Shown piece after piece: positions 1 through 7,734 of a stretch of 19,544 nucleotides of DNA; position 1 is the first letter of the stretch; every line of letters starts with the position of its first letter. The DNA is taken from positions 1 to 19,544 of the forward strand of contig QMNJ01000014.1 in the NCBI GenBank assembly GCA_003647715.1, given 5' to 3'. The stretch is from Candidatus Coatesiibacteriota bacterium. Its GTDB lineage: Bacteria > RBG-13-66-14 > B26-G2. The notes beneath the pieces were generated by a model. That model saw only the letters and a list, made by a program, of their open reading frames with translations. It searched no databases and was not told the DNA's origin. The translations under genes and the position numbers were made by a program.

Positions 1-309
1 CAGATGAACCATTATGGGCTGGGAGTAGATGGACGATATGGGGTCGGGTGGCGAGATTGGTGTCCCATCAAGTATGTATATCTGCGTGAAGTTATCAAAG
101 GTCAACACCGCTGTTTTTTCATCAATATACTTAATACTCACAGTCATGCTCACCTCATCGTTCTCCTCCTGAGGCATTGCGAGGGAGCGGGATATTCCCT
201 CCGGGTCGGCGGTTATGACCTTGGTCCTTCCGAGGGCAAACTCAAGGTCGTATGAGAGAGACATAGAAAAAACGCTTACAATAAAGATTAAGATAGCAGA
301 AAATCTCAT
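1..309 (-). CDS. Secreted protein of unknown function, 3' end cut by window edge
   Basis: An open frame of 103 codons begins with ATG at 309 and runs off the left edge without a stop, so only the N-terminal part is visible. The first 20 or so residues (MRFSAILIFIVSVFSMSLSY) look like a Sec signal peptide: a basic residue, a hydrophobic core and small residues before a possible cleavage site. The mature part is acidic and beta-rich in appearance, with a stretch resembling a beta sandwich (VSMTVSIKYIDEKTAVLTF). It probably acts in the periplasm or outside the cell. It lies 48 nt downstream of the five-repeat protein gene on the same strand, so it may be the tail of the cca-tamA-tamB run. An extended -10 sequence just upstream suggests it may also have its own promoter. 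No Shine-Dalgarno sequence is visible. I do not recognise the family. Confidence 0.7.
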   Translation of the reverse strand, partial: MRFSAILIFIVSVFSMSLSYDLEFALGRTKVITADPEGISRSLAMPQEENDEVSMTVSIKYIDEKTAVLTFDNFTQIYILDGTPISPPDPISSIYSQPIMVHL

Positions 310-315
310 AGGGCG

Positions 316-342
316 ATTATAACAATTTGCAATGCCCTTCAA
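316..342 (-). promoter_or_regulatory. Candidate extended -10 promoter for the left-edge gene
   Basis: On the minus strand a perfect TATAAT (316-321) is preceded by TG one base upstream (TGTTATAAT, an extended -10). A TTGAAG lies 15 bp further upstream (337-342). The -10 ends only 6 nt before the ATG at 309, so a transcript from here would start at or next to the start codon and be leaderless. The 15-bp spacer is short, but extended -10 promoters tolerate a poor -35. This is a pattern match only. Confidence 0.4.
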
Positions 343-357
343 GAGTAATATTTTCAT

Positions 358-798
358 CTACTGCCAGGAGATAAGATGACTGAAGAAGAAAAGATACGCA
401 CAGACCCGCAACATATCGGTGAAGTCGTAACCATCCACATAAGCGACGGTGGAATAATTAGCATTCTTTATGTCGCCATCGTCGTATATATAACCGATAG
501 TTGAATAACTCCTGCTTTTCATTGTGCCGTCATCATATACATAACCAATGGTCACATAGCTCTCATCCTTGATGGTGCCATCGTCGTATATGTAACCTAT
601 TGTTCTATACCCGGCGTCCTTCACTGTGCCGTCTTCATAGATATAACCCCTGGTGCGGTAATTAGCGTCCTTCACGGTGCCGTCCTCATATATGTAGCCG
701 ATGGTGCTATACGATGAGTTCTTCACCGTGAGGTCTCCCGAGGCAGACGAGATTGCAGAAAGACAGACGATAGATAAGAAGATTATCAAGTGCTTCAT
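358..798 (-). CDS. Secreted five-repeat beta protein (17-residue units)
   Basis: This 146-residue protein has a signal peptide (about residues 1-20, ending SAISSASG). Five full tandem units of 17 residues follow at 25-109 and a degenerate sixth at 110-125. The unit is roughly [VI]K(D/N)xxYxTIGYIYDDGT. Aromatic residues alternate with glycine and a DG turn, as expected for a beta-hairpin repeat. Exactly five units suggests a closed five-fold ring; Bacteroidota proteins called '5-fold beta-flower' are of this general kind, but I could not verify membership. The C-terminus (CAYLFFFSHLISWQ) is hydrophobic and aromatic. The start is supported by AAGGGAG upstream of ATG 798. The gene lies 24 nt after tamB on the same strand, so it is probably co-transcribed. 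A related protein is encoded at 9396-9818. It probably acts in the periplasm or at the surface; molecular function unknown. Confidence 0.8.
   Translation of the reverse strand: MKHLIIFLSIVCLSAISSASGDLTVKNSSYSTIGYIYEDGTVKDANYRTRGYIYEDGTVKDAGYRTIGYIYDDGTIKDESYVTIGYVYDDGTMKSRSYSTIGYIYDDGDIKNANYSTVAYVDGYDFTDMLRVCAYLFFFSHLISWQ
472..726 (-). repeat. Five in-frame 51-bp tandem repeats
   Basis: Five consecutive 51-bp units encode the 17-residue repeats of the secreted protein (residues 25-109). They are degenerate at DNA level, mostly at third positions and in the variable KDxxY segment, while TIGYIYDDGT is kept. This points to selection on the protein fold rather than recent slippage. Confidence 0.8.
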
Positions 799-822
799 AT
801 CACACTCCCTTCAGATATTATA

Positions 823-3800
823 TCAAAATCTTAACCTGTACCTAAAACCGAATGCGTATTTATATGCACCCTCCTCTGAGAAGGTCTCACTGATTATGGA
901 AAACCGCCTGCCGAGATAATATTCAGCGGTGAATGACTGTCCCTGGGTGTTGTAGAAGTCGCTGGTGAAACTTACATAGAACTTGCGGGTGATATACTTG
1001 CCCACGGTTATCTTTATTGACTCCTTCTCGCCACCGCTTATAAGGTTTGTCCTTATGCGGAGAGTATCAAGCCCGGTTCCCCTTCTGAGAGAGCGTGCCA
1101 GCTCGTCTTCAACATATCTCTCAATATACTCCCTCGTCTGACTACCCGCTAACTCTCCCACGCCTGTCTGTCTGTATTCGTCCCAGGTCATATTAAGCGC
1201 CACTATGGTGATTATATCCTCCTGAGATAGGTTAGGGTAGTCCGGGGAGTATAAGCTTATCTCAGGTTCTTTCAGGGTGCCCTCAATTTGGATATAGACA
1301 GGTGCCTCCTTATTCTCCTCCCTGTCCCTTATCATTAAGAAACCGAGAATGTCTATATTCGGGTTAATCTCTCCTCCCCCTTCAAAGACCACATTGCCCC
1401 TCTCTATCTGGAAGTCCTTCCTCAGGAAGTAGTAATAGCCCCTCAGGGCATTGAGTTCACCTGTGATATTGTATATACCATCCTTCCGCTTCAACCTCAT
1501 ATCGCAGGACAACTCAATATCAGCAGATGAGTTCCTGAACCAGATATTATTCTCACCGAGTATATACAGTTCAATATCCATACTATCCTTGGATGCAGTT
1601 CCAGCCCTTCCCGCTTCAGAGAAGTTATATGTAATCAAGCCCTCGTGAACCCTGACCTTACCTCTCAGGGCGAAGTCCCTCTTGGGTGTCCCTGTAAGAA
1701 ACACATCAGCGGTGATTATACCGGTAACCATTGGAACACCTCTTAATACAGCGTTAGACATTAATATGTGAAGGTTAAAATCGGGCATACCAACAGATGT
1801 GGGAAGTGTTATAGTGCCTGATGTGGTCACATATCCATTATCCATCTTGCCTTTTATAGGGGTTTCGTTCTCTATTATGAACTCTCTCCCTTGAAGTTTC
1901 ACCTCGCCATTTATATCCCTTATCTGAGCGCCATACTTGCCTATTACCACATAGCCATCTCTTACACCTATATCACCCTCAAAATAGGGCATATCGGGCA
2001 TTCCCTTAACCTCTATATCCGCATCCACACTACCACCGTCAACGAAAACCCAGTTGGTGAAGTTATTGACCAGACGCAGGTCAAGGTTGTCCGAGGTCAC
2101 CTTCAGGTTCATTGGCTCATAGAACGGTCTCTCACGCTTAATTAGGTCTCTTAAGCTAATGGGCACATAACCTGACACCTTCAATCTACCCACAGAACCA
2201 CTCAAATCAAACCTGTCTATGTGAACCGCATCGGAGAGATAGTGCAGACCAATATCCACATCCGCATCCTCCATATATCTGAAGGGTCCTCCACCCGCCT
2301 TCATAGAGAAGAGAATATCGGGGTTGGTCAGAGAACCACCTATTTCAAGTTTAAATCTCTCCACCCTGCCATAGAACATACCAGTAGTCCCAAGAAGCGA
2401 GTCCAGAGCATCAACACTTAATCCGCCGCCAGCGAGTTCAAGATGCACTTCTTCGCCTTTAATATAAGATTCCTGAATATTCACAACACCATCCAGAAAC
2501 CTCAGTTCACAGCGTCTTATTCCAATACCACTCTCCAACAATTCAATACCTACCTCATCGGTTGAGAGAATATTGAAGCCCCTTACATAAATACCAAAAT
2601 CTGTGAGCAGTATCTCCTTTCTCTCTATGTCTTCATAACTATATTTTATGTCACCATTTACAAAGAATCCCCTCGGCATAAAGCCCTCCACACCTTTAAT
2701 GATAATCTCCTTCGGTTTAACCATCCCTTTCATAGTAAGTTTGTTTAAGGGGACACCATAGACATTCATTCCCCAGCCCTTGAACTCAAATTCACCTTCA
2801 GGTTCATCTACCACATCCACCACATCCACATTCAATATAACATCATCTGCTCCCAGTTTATCAGAATACACATTTTTAAGTGTCACCGTGCCACTGACGT
2901 CGGGGGAACGAATATCGCCCGCCAGATGGATTAATGTATGTGCTACTCCCCTATCCACTTCATAGTCAAATGCGGATGTGATAGCATTAACCGGTATGTC
3001 AACAGCATCAACGAAGAGGTCAATGGAGCCATCAAAAGCAAGATTACCCTTTATGAGAGCGCTTGCACCACCTATACTGATATTTAGGTTCTCAAATGCG
3101 CAGTTCATATCCCTCAGCCCGATAGTCCCGCTGGCTGAATCAATGGCTACACCCCCCACCTTACCGCCACGAACATCAAATACAATATCACTATTTAGTG
3201 TCTCCTTAGTGAAACCGCTACCTGCCATCACAACACCCAGCTCAAGATTAGTGTGTATCTTATATAAATTATTGAAGAATGCAAAATCAACACCTGTGCC
3301 ATCAAAGTGGAGATTATACATACTCACTCTCTTTCCACTATACAACTCCGCCTCGCCCTTAAAATGCCCACCCTCCATATCAATCACAACATTTTCTGTG
3401 ACGAGATGACCATCACTATATAAGTAGTCAAACTTGAAACTCTCAAATGGGTATTTAACCAGCACACCATCAACTATGCTCACTTCACCGATACTCCTAA
3501 ACCAACCATGCCCTCCCTCCAGAGTTGAGTTCACATCCATATCGCCGGATATAACCCCCCTCTCTCCAAAGAACATACGGTCAATCTCCGATGCTTCAAG
3601 ACGCGACCCCTCAGTTGATATGGTGTAATGGAGCTTGGGCGAGTATTCCACCAGACCATCTACCTGCACATCAATCAAATCCGTCCTTGCATACATATCC
3701 TGAAGGATTACATTACCCCCACCGGCGGTAATCCTGCCTCCGAATGACTTCACCTGAAGGTCATAGGCAGGGATATAGCAACTGCTATCCATAACCTCAA

Positions 3801-4371
3801 TGGTATGGATACCCCTCCTGACCGAGTATCTGGAATGAACATAACAGTGCTCATATTCTGTGATGGGGAAATTAACATCCATAGAGTAATAAGCATCTTT
3901 GACATAGATATTATCTATTGTCATGGAGAACTTAGATGGTCCTCCCTTTCTTGGTCTTGTGGGTCTGAAGACCTCCTTCAAGCTGAAATGCCCCTCACTA
4001 TCCCTTCCAAGGTAGACAATTGGTCTTACAACCACTACCTCCCTCAACCTTATCTTCTTTCTCAAAAAGTCAATGATATTATATTTCACTGTAACACTCT
4101 CAACATCAAGGCAGGTGCACTTCTCTATATCATCCTCATGACCAATCACCAGACCCTTAAAAGTAGCATCAGAAATCAAACTACCTGTAAGCGATTCAAT
4201 TCTCACATCTCTCCCCGAATATTCACCAAGCCGTTGTTCTGCTAACGCTCTTAACTTCTCGTGGATGAAACCGCTCTGATAAAGCAAGATGACTGCCGAT
4301 GCAAACACGGCTATAAGGATAAAGAAACCAAACAAAATTCTACGCCATACTGTCCATCTGAACCTATGCAT
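823..4371 (-). CDS. tamB: TamB-family translocation/assembly (AsmA-like) protein
   Basis: From ATG 4371 this is a 1182-residue protein; a TTG at 4377 would add two residues and overlap the tamA stop. A short basic N-terminus (MHRFRWTVWRR) precedes one inner-membrane helix (about residues 12-32). About 800 residues of repetitive amphipathic beta-strand sequence follow, as in the long lipid-transporting groove of AsmA/TamB proteins. The last 300 or so residues match the TamB C-terminal domain (DUF490): LNALRGYYYF, a rG.vvFeGGGeiNPniDI stretch, IEGTLKEPEISLYS and PNLSQEDIITIV. The C-terminal FRYRLRF resembles a beta signal. TamB spans the periplasm and works with a TamA/BamA-type Omp85 protein in outer-membrane protein insertion and phospholipid transport. 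Immediate coupling to the upstream Omp85 gene strongly supports this role. Length is close to E. coli TamB (about 1260). Confidence 0.92.
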   Translation of the reverse strand: MHRFRWTVWRRILFGFFILIAVFASAVILLYQSGFIHEKLRALAEQRLGEYSGRDVRIESLTGSLISDATFKGLVIGHEDDIEKCTCLDVESVTVKYNIIDFLRKKIRLREVVVVRPIVYLGRDSEGHFSLKEVFRPTRPRKGGPSKFSMTIDNIYVKDAYYSMDVNFPITEYEHCYVHSRYSVRRGIHTIEVMDSSCYIPAYDLQVKSFGGRITAGGGNVILQDMYARTDLIDVQVDGLVEYSPKLHYTISTEGSRLEASEIDRMFFGERGVISGDMDVNSTLEGGHGWFRSIGEVSIVDGVLVKYPFESFKFDYLYSDGHLVTENVVIDMEGGHFKGEAELYSGKRVSMYNLHFDGTGVDFAFFNNLYKIHTNLELGVVMAGSGFTKETLNSDIVFDVRGGKVGGVAIDSASGTIGLRDMNCAFENLNISIGGASALIKGNLAFDGSIDLFVDAVDIPVNAITSAFDYEVDRGVAHTLIHLAGDIRSPDVSGTVTLKNVYSDKLGADDVILNVDVVDVVDEPEGEFEFKGWGMNVYGVPLNKLTMKGMVKPKEIIIKGVEGFMPRGFFVNGDIKYSYEDIERKEILLTDFGIYVRGFNILSTDEVGIELLESGIGIRRCELRFLDGVVNIQESYIKGEEVHLELAGGGLSVDALDSLLGTTGMFYGRVERFKLEIGGSLTNPDILFSMKAGGGPFRYMEDADVDIGLHYLSDAVHIDRFDLSGSVGRLKVSGYVPISLRDLIKRERPFYEPMNLKVTSDNLDLRLVNNFTNWVFVDGGSVDADIEVKGMPDMPYFEGDIGVRDGYVVIGKYGAQIRDINGEVKLQGREFIIENETPIKGKMDNGYVTTSGTITLPTSVGMPDFNLHILMSNAVLRGVPMVTGIITADVFLTGTPKRDFALRGKVRVHEGLITYNFSEAGRAGTASKDSMDIELYILGENNIWFRNSSADIELSCDMRLKRKDGIYNITGELNALRGYYYFLRKDFQIERGNVVFEGGGEINPNIDILGFLMIRDREENKEAPVYIQIEGTLKEPEISLYSPDYPNLSQEDIITIVALNMTWDEYRQTGVGELAGSQTREYIERYVEDELARSLRRGTGLDTLRIRTNLISGGEKESIKITVGKYITRKFYVSFTSDFYNTQGQSFTAEYYLGRRFSIISETFSEEGAYKYAFGFRYRLRF

Positions 4372-4373
4372 AA

Positions 4374-6227
4374 TCAATAAGCGTGTCCAAGGGCAATATA
4401 ATATATAAAGCCCTCCTCCCTCTCATCCTCCGCCGAATCAAGCGGTCTTGCAATGTCAAACCTGATTGGTCCGAAGGGTGTGTTATATCTCAATCCAATA
4501 CCTCCCCCGAACCTCAACCTCTCAAGTTTGAAATACTCATATCCCTCAAATACATTCCCTCCATCTATAAATATAGCACCCCACAGGTTACCTAATGGTA
4601 ATCCTATCCATGGTATTTTTACATCGGTAAGTAATGGCAATCTGAAGCGAAAATCAACACCCATCGTTACCAGAACCCTCCCTCCCAGTGGTTCTCCCTC
4701 ATCATCAAGGGGTCCCAGACCATCCTGCTCAAATCCCCTTACTGAATAGGCGCCACCTGTGAAGAACCGTTCATAGATTGGTATATTCTTTGAGCCAGCA
4801 ACAGGTTCTATATCGCCAAGACGAAGATGAAGAGCCATCAAACCACCCTCCTTAACCGGCATATACCTATTTAACTCTATAATCGCCCTCGCAAAATTGT
4901 CAGTCCCCGGCAAGAACCATCCTGCAATCTCAAAGGAGCCATAACTATATGCTCCATTCAGAGGATTAAATGGATTGTCCCTTGAATCATACCTCAATGT
5001 GGTCTTTAGGGATGTTGTATATCTCGGACCCTCCTCCAGACCGCTATCCTCCAGGTCGCCTTTAGCCCACACCCTTGCCATATCGCATGTTTCAAACACA
5101 CTTACTCTCTCTGTCAACTCCTTCTCTACGCCGAATTCGCTACCAAGTTTTAGATACTCATAGGTCTTCTTCCCCACCCTTTGAATGTATAGACCTACTC
5201 TACCAACTACTCTTAATCCAAATAAATATGGTTCAAAGAGCGATACATTCACATTCTCTTCATCCTCTTTACTCGCAAAACCATAAGATATATCGCCACC
5301 AATGCTAAATTGCCGATTATTACCTATAAAATTATTATGACCCCATCCCAGACCGAACTTTACCCTATCCGGCGATTCATACCCGGGATAGACCTCTAAA
5401 TACTGCTGCTTCTCCTCCCTCACCACTAAAAGCAGGTCAACATAAGTCGGTTCACCTTCATAGCCGAGAGGCTTGAAATCAAGGTCAGAGAAGAGACCCG
5501 TTCTATATATCCTGCTCTTGGTCTCAGATACTATACTCGGCTTGTAGGGGTCACCCTTCTTAAAGAGAAACTCACGCCTCACTATCTCCTCATCCACCTC
5601 ACTCAGCCCCTTTATAGCACAATCACCAAAAAACGCCTTATGACCCCTGTCCACATTGAATATAATCTCACACTCGGTCTTATCCTCATTCAAATGAACA
5701 TCAGTATATACATCCGCATATATATAACTCTGCTCTGCCAGATACATAAATATATCTAACTCACTCGCATTCACTATATCCTCCGAATACTCTTCACCTA
5801 TATCTAAATCGGTCTGCTTCCATAACCTCTTCCTCTCCTCATCCGTCATTTCACCTATTATATCTACCCTAACAATCTTACAGCACTCCCCCTCCTCAAT
5901 GTTCACAGATACCTCAACCTCATCACCTTTTTTATAATTCATATCTACACTGACCAATGCATTGAAGTATCCCTTCTTGCGATAAAACTCCTTAATAATC
6001 TCCTCATCCGAACCAATAAGATACTCCAGGATATACGATTTATAGCTCTCCCCCTCCTTTATCTGCATTACATCCCTTATCTCCCTCTCCTTAATATTCT
6101 TGTGTCCGTCAATCTTCAAATCAGAGACCTTGAGCATAATATTGGTATTAACATTATTTTTAGACAAGAGATTAGAAGTGAACAAGAAACAAAACGCAAA
6201 TACAATACATATGACAGCCGACCTCAT
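4374..6227 (-). CDS. tamA: TamA/BamA-like Omp85 outer-membrane assembly protein
   Basis: This 617-residue protein has a signal peptide (about 1-22). Three POTRA-like domains follow (about 33-113, 117-195 and 198-273), each ending in a strand such as VEVSVNIEEGE or DLLLVVREEK. A C-terminal Omp85 beta-barrel spans about 275-617. Diagnostic barrel motifs are SVRGFE (495-500, the conserved VRGF of loop 6), DSRDNPFNPLNG (414-425) and GPIRFDIARPL (586-596). The protein inserts and folds outer-membrane beta-barrel proteins. Three POTRAs rather than five, and direct linkage to tamB, favour TamA over BamA, though in some phyla a single short BamA serves both roles. The ATG at 6227 abuts the cca TAG (6228-6230) with no gap, and the TGA (4374-4376) sits 2 nt before the tamB ATG. 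Translational coupling in one operon is likely. Confidence 0.92.
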   Translation of the reverse strand: MRSAVICIVFAFCFLFTSNLLSKNNVNTNIMLKVSDLKIDGHKNIKEREIRDVMQIKEGESYKSYILEYLIGSDEEIIKEFYRKKGYFNALVSVDMNYKKGDEVEVSVNIEEGECCKIVRVDIIGEMTDEERKRLWKQTDLDIGEEYSEDIVNASELDIFMYLAEQSYIYADVYTDVHLNEDKTECEIIFNVDRGHKAFFGDCAIKGLSEVDEEIVRREFLFKKGDPYKPSIVSETKSRIYRTGLFSDLDFKPLGYEGEPTYVDLLLVVREEKQQYLEVYPGYESPDRVKFGLGWGHNNFIGNNRQFSIGGDISYGFASKEDEENVNVSLFEPYLFGLRVVGRVGLYIQRVGKKTYEYLKLGSEFGVEKELTERVSVFETCDMARVWAKGDLEDSGLEEGPRYTTSLKTTLRYDSRDNPFNPLNGAYSYGSFEIAGWFLPGTDNFARAIIELNRYMPVKEGGLMALHLRLGDIEPVAGSKNIPIYERFFTGGAYSVRGFEQDGLGPLDDEGEPLGGRVLVTMGVDFRFRLPLLTDVKIPWIGLPLGNLWGAIFIDGGNVFEGYEYFKLERLRFGGGIGLRYNTPFGPIRFDIARPLDSAEDEREEGFIYYIALGHAY

Positions 6228-7616
6228 CTAATCCTCATCCCCCTCCCTCTGGGCCCACTCCCTAAGCAGATTCAGAAGATACTCACGCTCATTCTTCTGT
6301 GGTTCATCAATAACCACACTTAGAAGTTCATTGAGCACCCTTCCTACCTTCTCCGAGGGTCCAATACCGTATATCTTCATAACATCGTTGCCATCCACCT
6401 TGAGGTCCCTCACCGTTATAGCATCACCCGCTTCAAGAATACTCTCAATTCTCTTCTTGAACTCATCAAGGTAGGGTGGAAATCCAAGGTTCAGACCATT
6501 TGCGTGAAAGTCGGCAATTCTCAGGTCAAAGAGGTCAGCAACAGCATCAACCCCAACTCTCCTTATGAACCTCCTTACCGCAGAATCAGTCCACTCAGGG
6601 GTATAGTTGAACATATGCCACCTGATTAGATTACACACATATTCCATCTCCTTCTTCGGAAAGCGAATCCTCTCAAGCATCACCATCGCCATCCTAACTG
6701 ATACAACCTCGTGATTGTAGAAGGTAACCCTACCATCCTCCCTGACCTCTCTGGTCCTCGCCTTGCCAACATCGTGCAACAGCGCCGCCCACCTCACCAG
6801 TGGCTTGTCTATTGGAGCAAAATCAGCCGAATACAACGAGTGGGTATAGATATCATAAGCGTGAAATTCGTTCTGGGTGACACCATAACCCTCAAGCAGT
6901 TCGGGAAATATTATCTCAAGTATGCCCGTCTCTCTCATATACTCAAACCCGACTGAGGGCTTCACCGCCCGCATTATCTTTCTCAATTCATCAAGAACCC
7001 TCTCCTTAGCAACCCTCTTAAAGCATTCAAGCGTCTCACCTATCGCAATTAGCGTTCTCATCTCTATCTCAAAACCGAGGGCTGTGGCAATCCTCACCGC
7101 TCTCAAAGGTCTCAGCCCATCTTCTCTGAAGCGCTCCACGGGGTCGCCTACTGCCCTGATGACACCCTTAGATAGGTCGCTAACACCATCAAAGAGGTCT
7201 ATGAACTCATGCTCAAGCGGGTCATAGGCGAAGGCATTTATGGTGAAGTCCCGCCTCCGCAAATCATCCTCAATTGAACTGACAAACTCTACCTTATCAG
7301 GACGCCTGGCATCTGAATACCCGCTCTCAGTCCTGAATGTGGTTATCTCTATCTCCATCCCCCCCTCAATAACCGTCACCGTCCCATGCTTTATACCCGT
7401 TGGTATTACCTTCCTAAATAGCTTAATCACATCCTCAGGTCTGGCATCGGTGGCTATATCAAAGTCAACAACCTCTCTCTCAAGCATTATATCCCGCACA
7501 CAGCCACCAACCAGGAACGCATCATAGCCAGCACCCCGGAGCGCCTTTATTGTTGAGACGATCCCCTCAGGGTAGTTATACTCGGTCAATCTCCTCTCTA
7601 AGTCCTTCTCTCTCAT
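6228..7616 (-). CDS. cca: CCA-adding tRNA nucleotidyltransferase with HD domain
   Basis: Adds or repairs the 3' CCA (or part of it) on tRNA, in the cytoplasm. From the ATG at 7616 it is 462 residues; a TTG at 7631 would give 467. Neither start has a clear Shine-Dalgarno. Numbered from the TTG: VGGCVRD (41-47) and the metal-binding DFD (57-59) of the class II polymerase head, RRDFTINAFA (126-135), and the ATP/CTP-binding neck motif LRPLRAVR (173-180). An HD-type domain follows with LLHDVGK (285-291) and NHE (306-308). The C-terminal segment (VDGNDVMKIYGIGPSEKVG, 412-430) is typical of bacterial CCA enzymes carrying an HD domain. I cannot separate a full CCA-adding enzyme from an A-adding or poly(A) paralogue by sequence alone. 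It heads the run with tamA and tamB. Confidence 0.92.
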   Translation of the reverse strand: MREKDLERRLTEYNYPEGIVSTIKALRGAGYDAFLVGGCVRDIMLEREVVDFDIATDARPEDVIKLFRKVIPTGIKHGTVTVIEGGMEIEITTFRTESGYSDARRPDKVEFVSSIEDDLRRRDFTINAFAYDPLEHEFIDLFDGVSDLSKGVIRAVGDPVERFREDGLRPLRAVRIATALGFEIEMRTLIAIGETLECFKRVAKERVLDELRKIMRAVKPSVGFEYMRETGILEIIFPELLEGYGVTQNEFHAYDIYTHSLYSADFAPIDKPLVRWAALLHDVGKARTREVREDGRVTFYNHEVVSVRMAMVMLERIRFPKKEMEYVCNLIRWHMFNYTPEWTDSAVRRFIRRVGVDAVADLFDLRIADFHANGLNLGFPPYLDEFKKRIESILEAGDAITVRDLKVDGNDVMKIYGIGPSEKVGRVLNELLSVVIDEPQKNEREYLLNLLREWAQREGDED

Positions 7617-7651
7617 AACGCTGAAATTCAATTACCAATGAGTTTATCATA

Positions 7652-7668
7652 GTGATAGTAAAAATCAC
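7652..7668. promoter_or_regulatory. Inverted repeat overlapping the cca -10 (possible operator)
   Basis: GTGAT and ATCAC arms are separated by 7 bp. The element overlaps the candidate cca -10 and lies about 50 bp upstream of a -10-like sequence for yggS, a position from which one regulator could affect both divergent genes. The arms are only 5 bp, so chance is a real possibility. Confidence 0.25.
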
Positions 7669-7683
7669 ACCTCACAGGTTCAA
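7655..7683 (-). promoter_or_regulatory. Candidate sigma-70 promoter for the cca-tamA-tamB run
   Basis: Minus-strand TTGAAC (7678-7683) and TACTAT (7655-7660) are separated by exactly 17 bp, each matching four of six consensus bases. Transcription would begin near 7648, giving a short leader before either cca start. A TATGAT at 7646-7651 is an alternative -10 with a poor -35. Confidence 0.4.
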
Positions 7684-7717
7684 TTACTGAAGCAAACTGC
7701 GGGTATCTATATTATGA

Positions 7718-7723
7718 TATACT
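7718..7723 (+). promoter_or_regulatory. -10-like element upstream of yggS
   Basis: TATACT lies 11 nt before the favoured yggS ATG at 7735, with an overlapping TATGAT at 7713-7718. No convincing -35 is seen at 16-18 bp. No Shine-Dalgarno precedes the ATG, so a very short-leader or leaderless transcript is possible. Confidence 0.3.
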
Positions 7724-7734
7724 ATTACCTTATT

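Noticed and set aside
472..726. Regular 51-bp periodicity (and 48-bp periodicity at 9486-9725) that could suggest a CRISPR or minisatellite array
   Set aside because: Units are contiguous, in frame, have no unique spacers and encode regular protein repeats behind a signal peptide.
2978..3409. Plus-strand open frame of 143 codons inside tamB
   Set aside because: It is antisense to a well-conserved gene, with low-complexity Ser/Pro/Leu-rich translation typical of a shadow frame and no domain or ribosome binding site.
7652..7668. Possible CRP-type site (TGTGA...TCAC) between cca and yggS
   Set aside because: The half-sites are separated by 9 bp rather than the 6 bp of CRP sites, so only a generic inverted repeat is reported.
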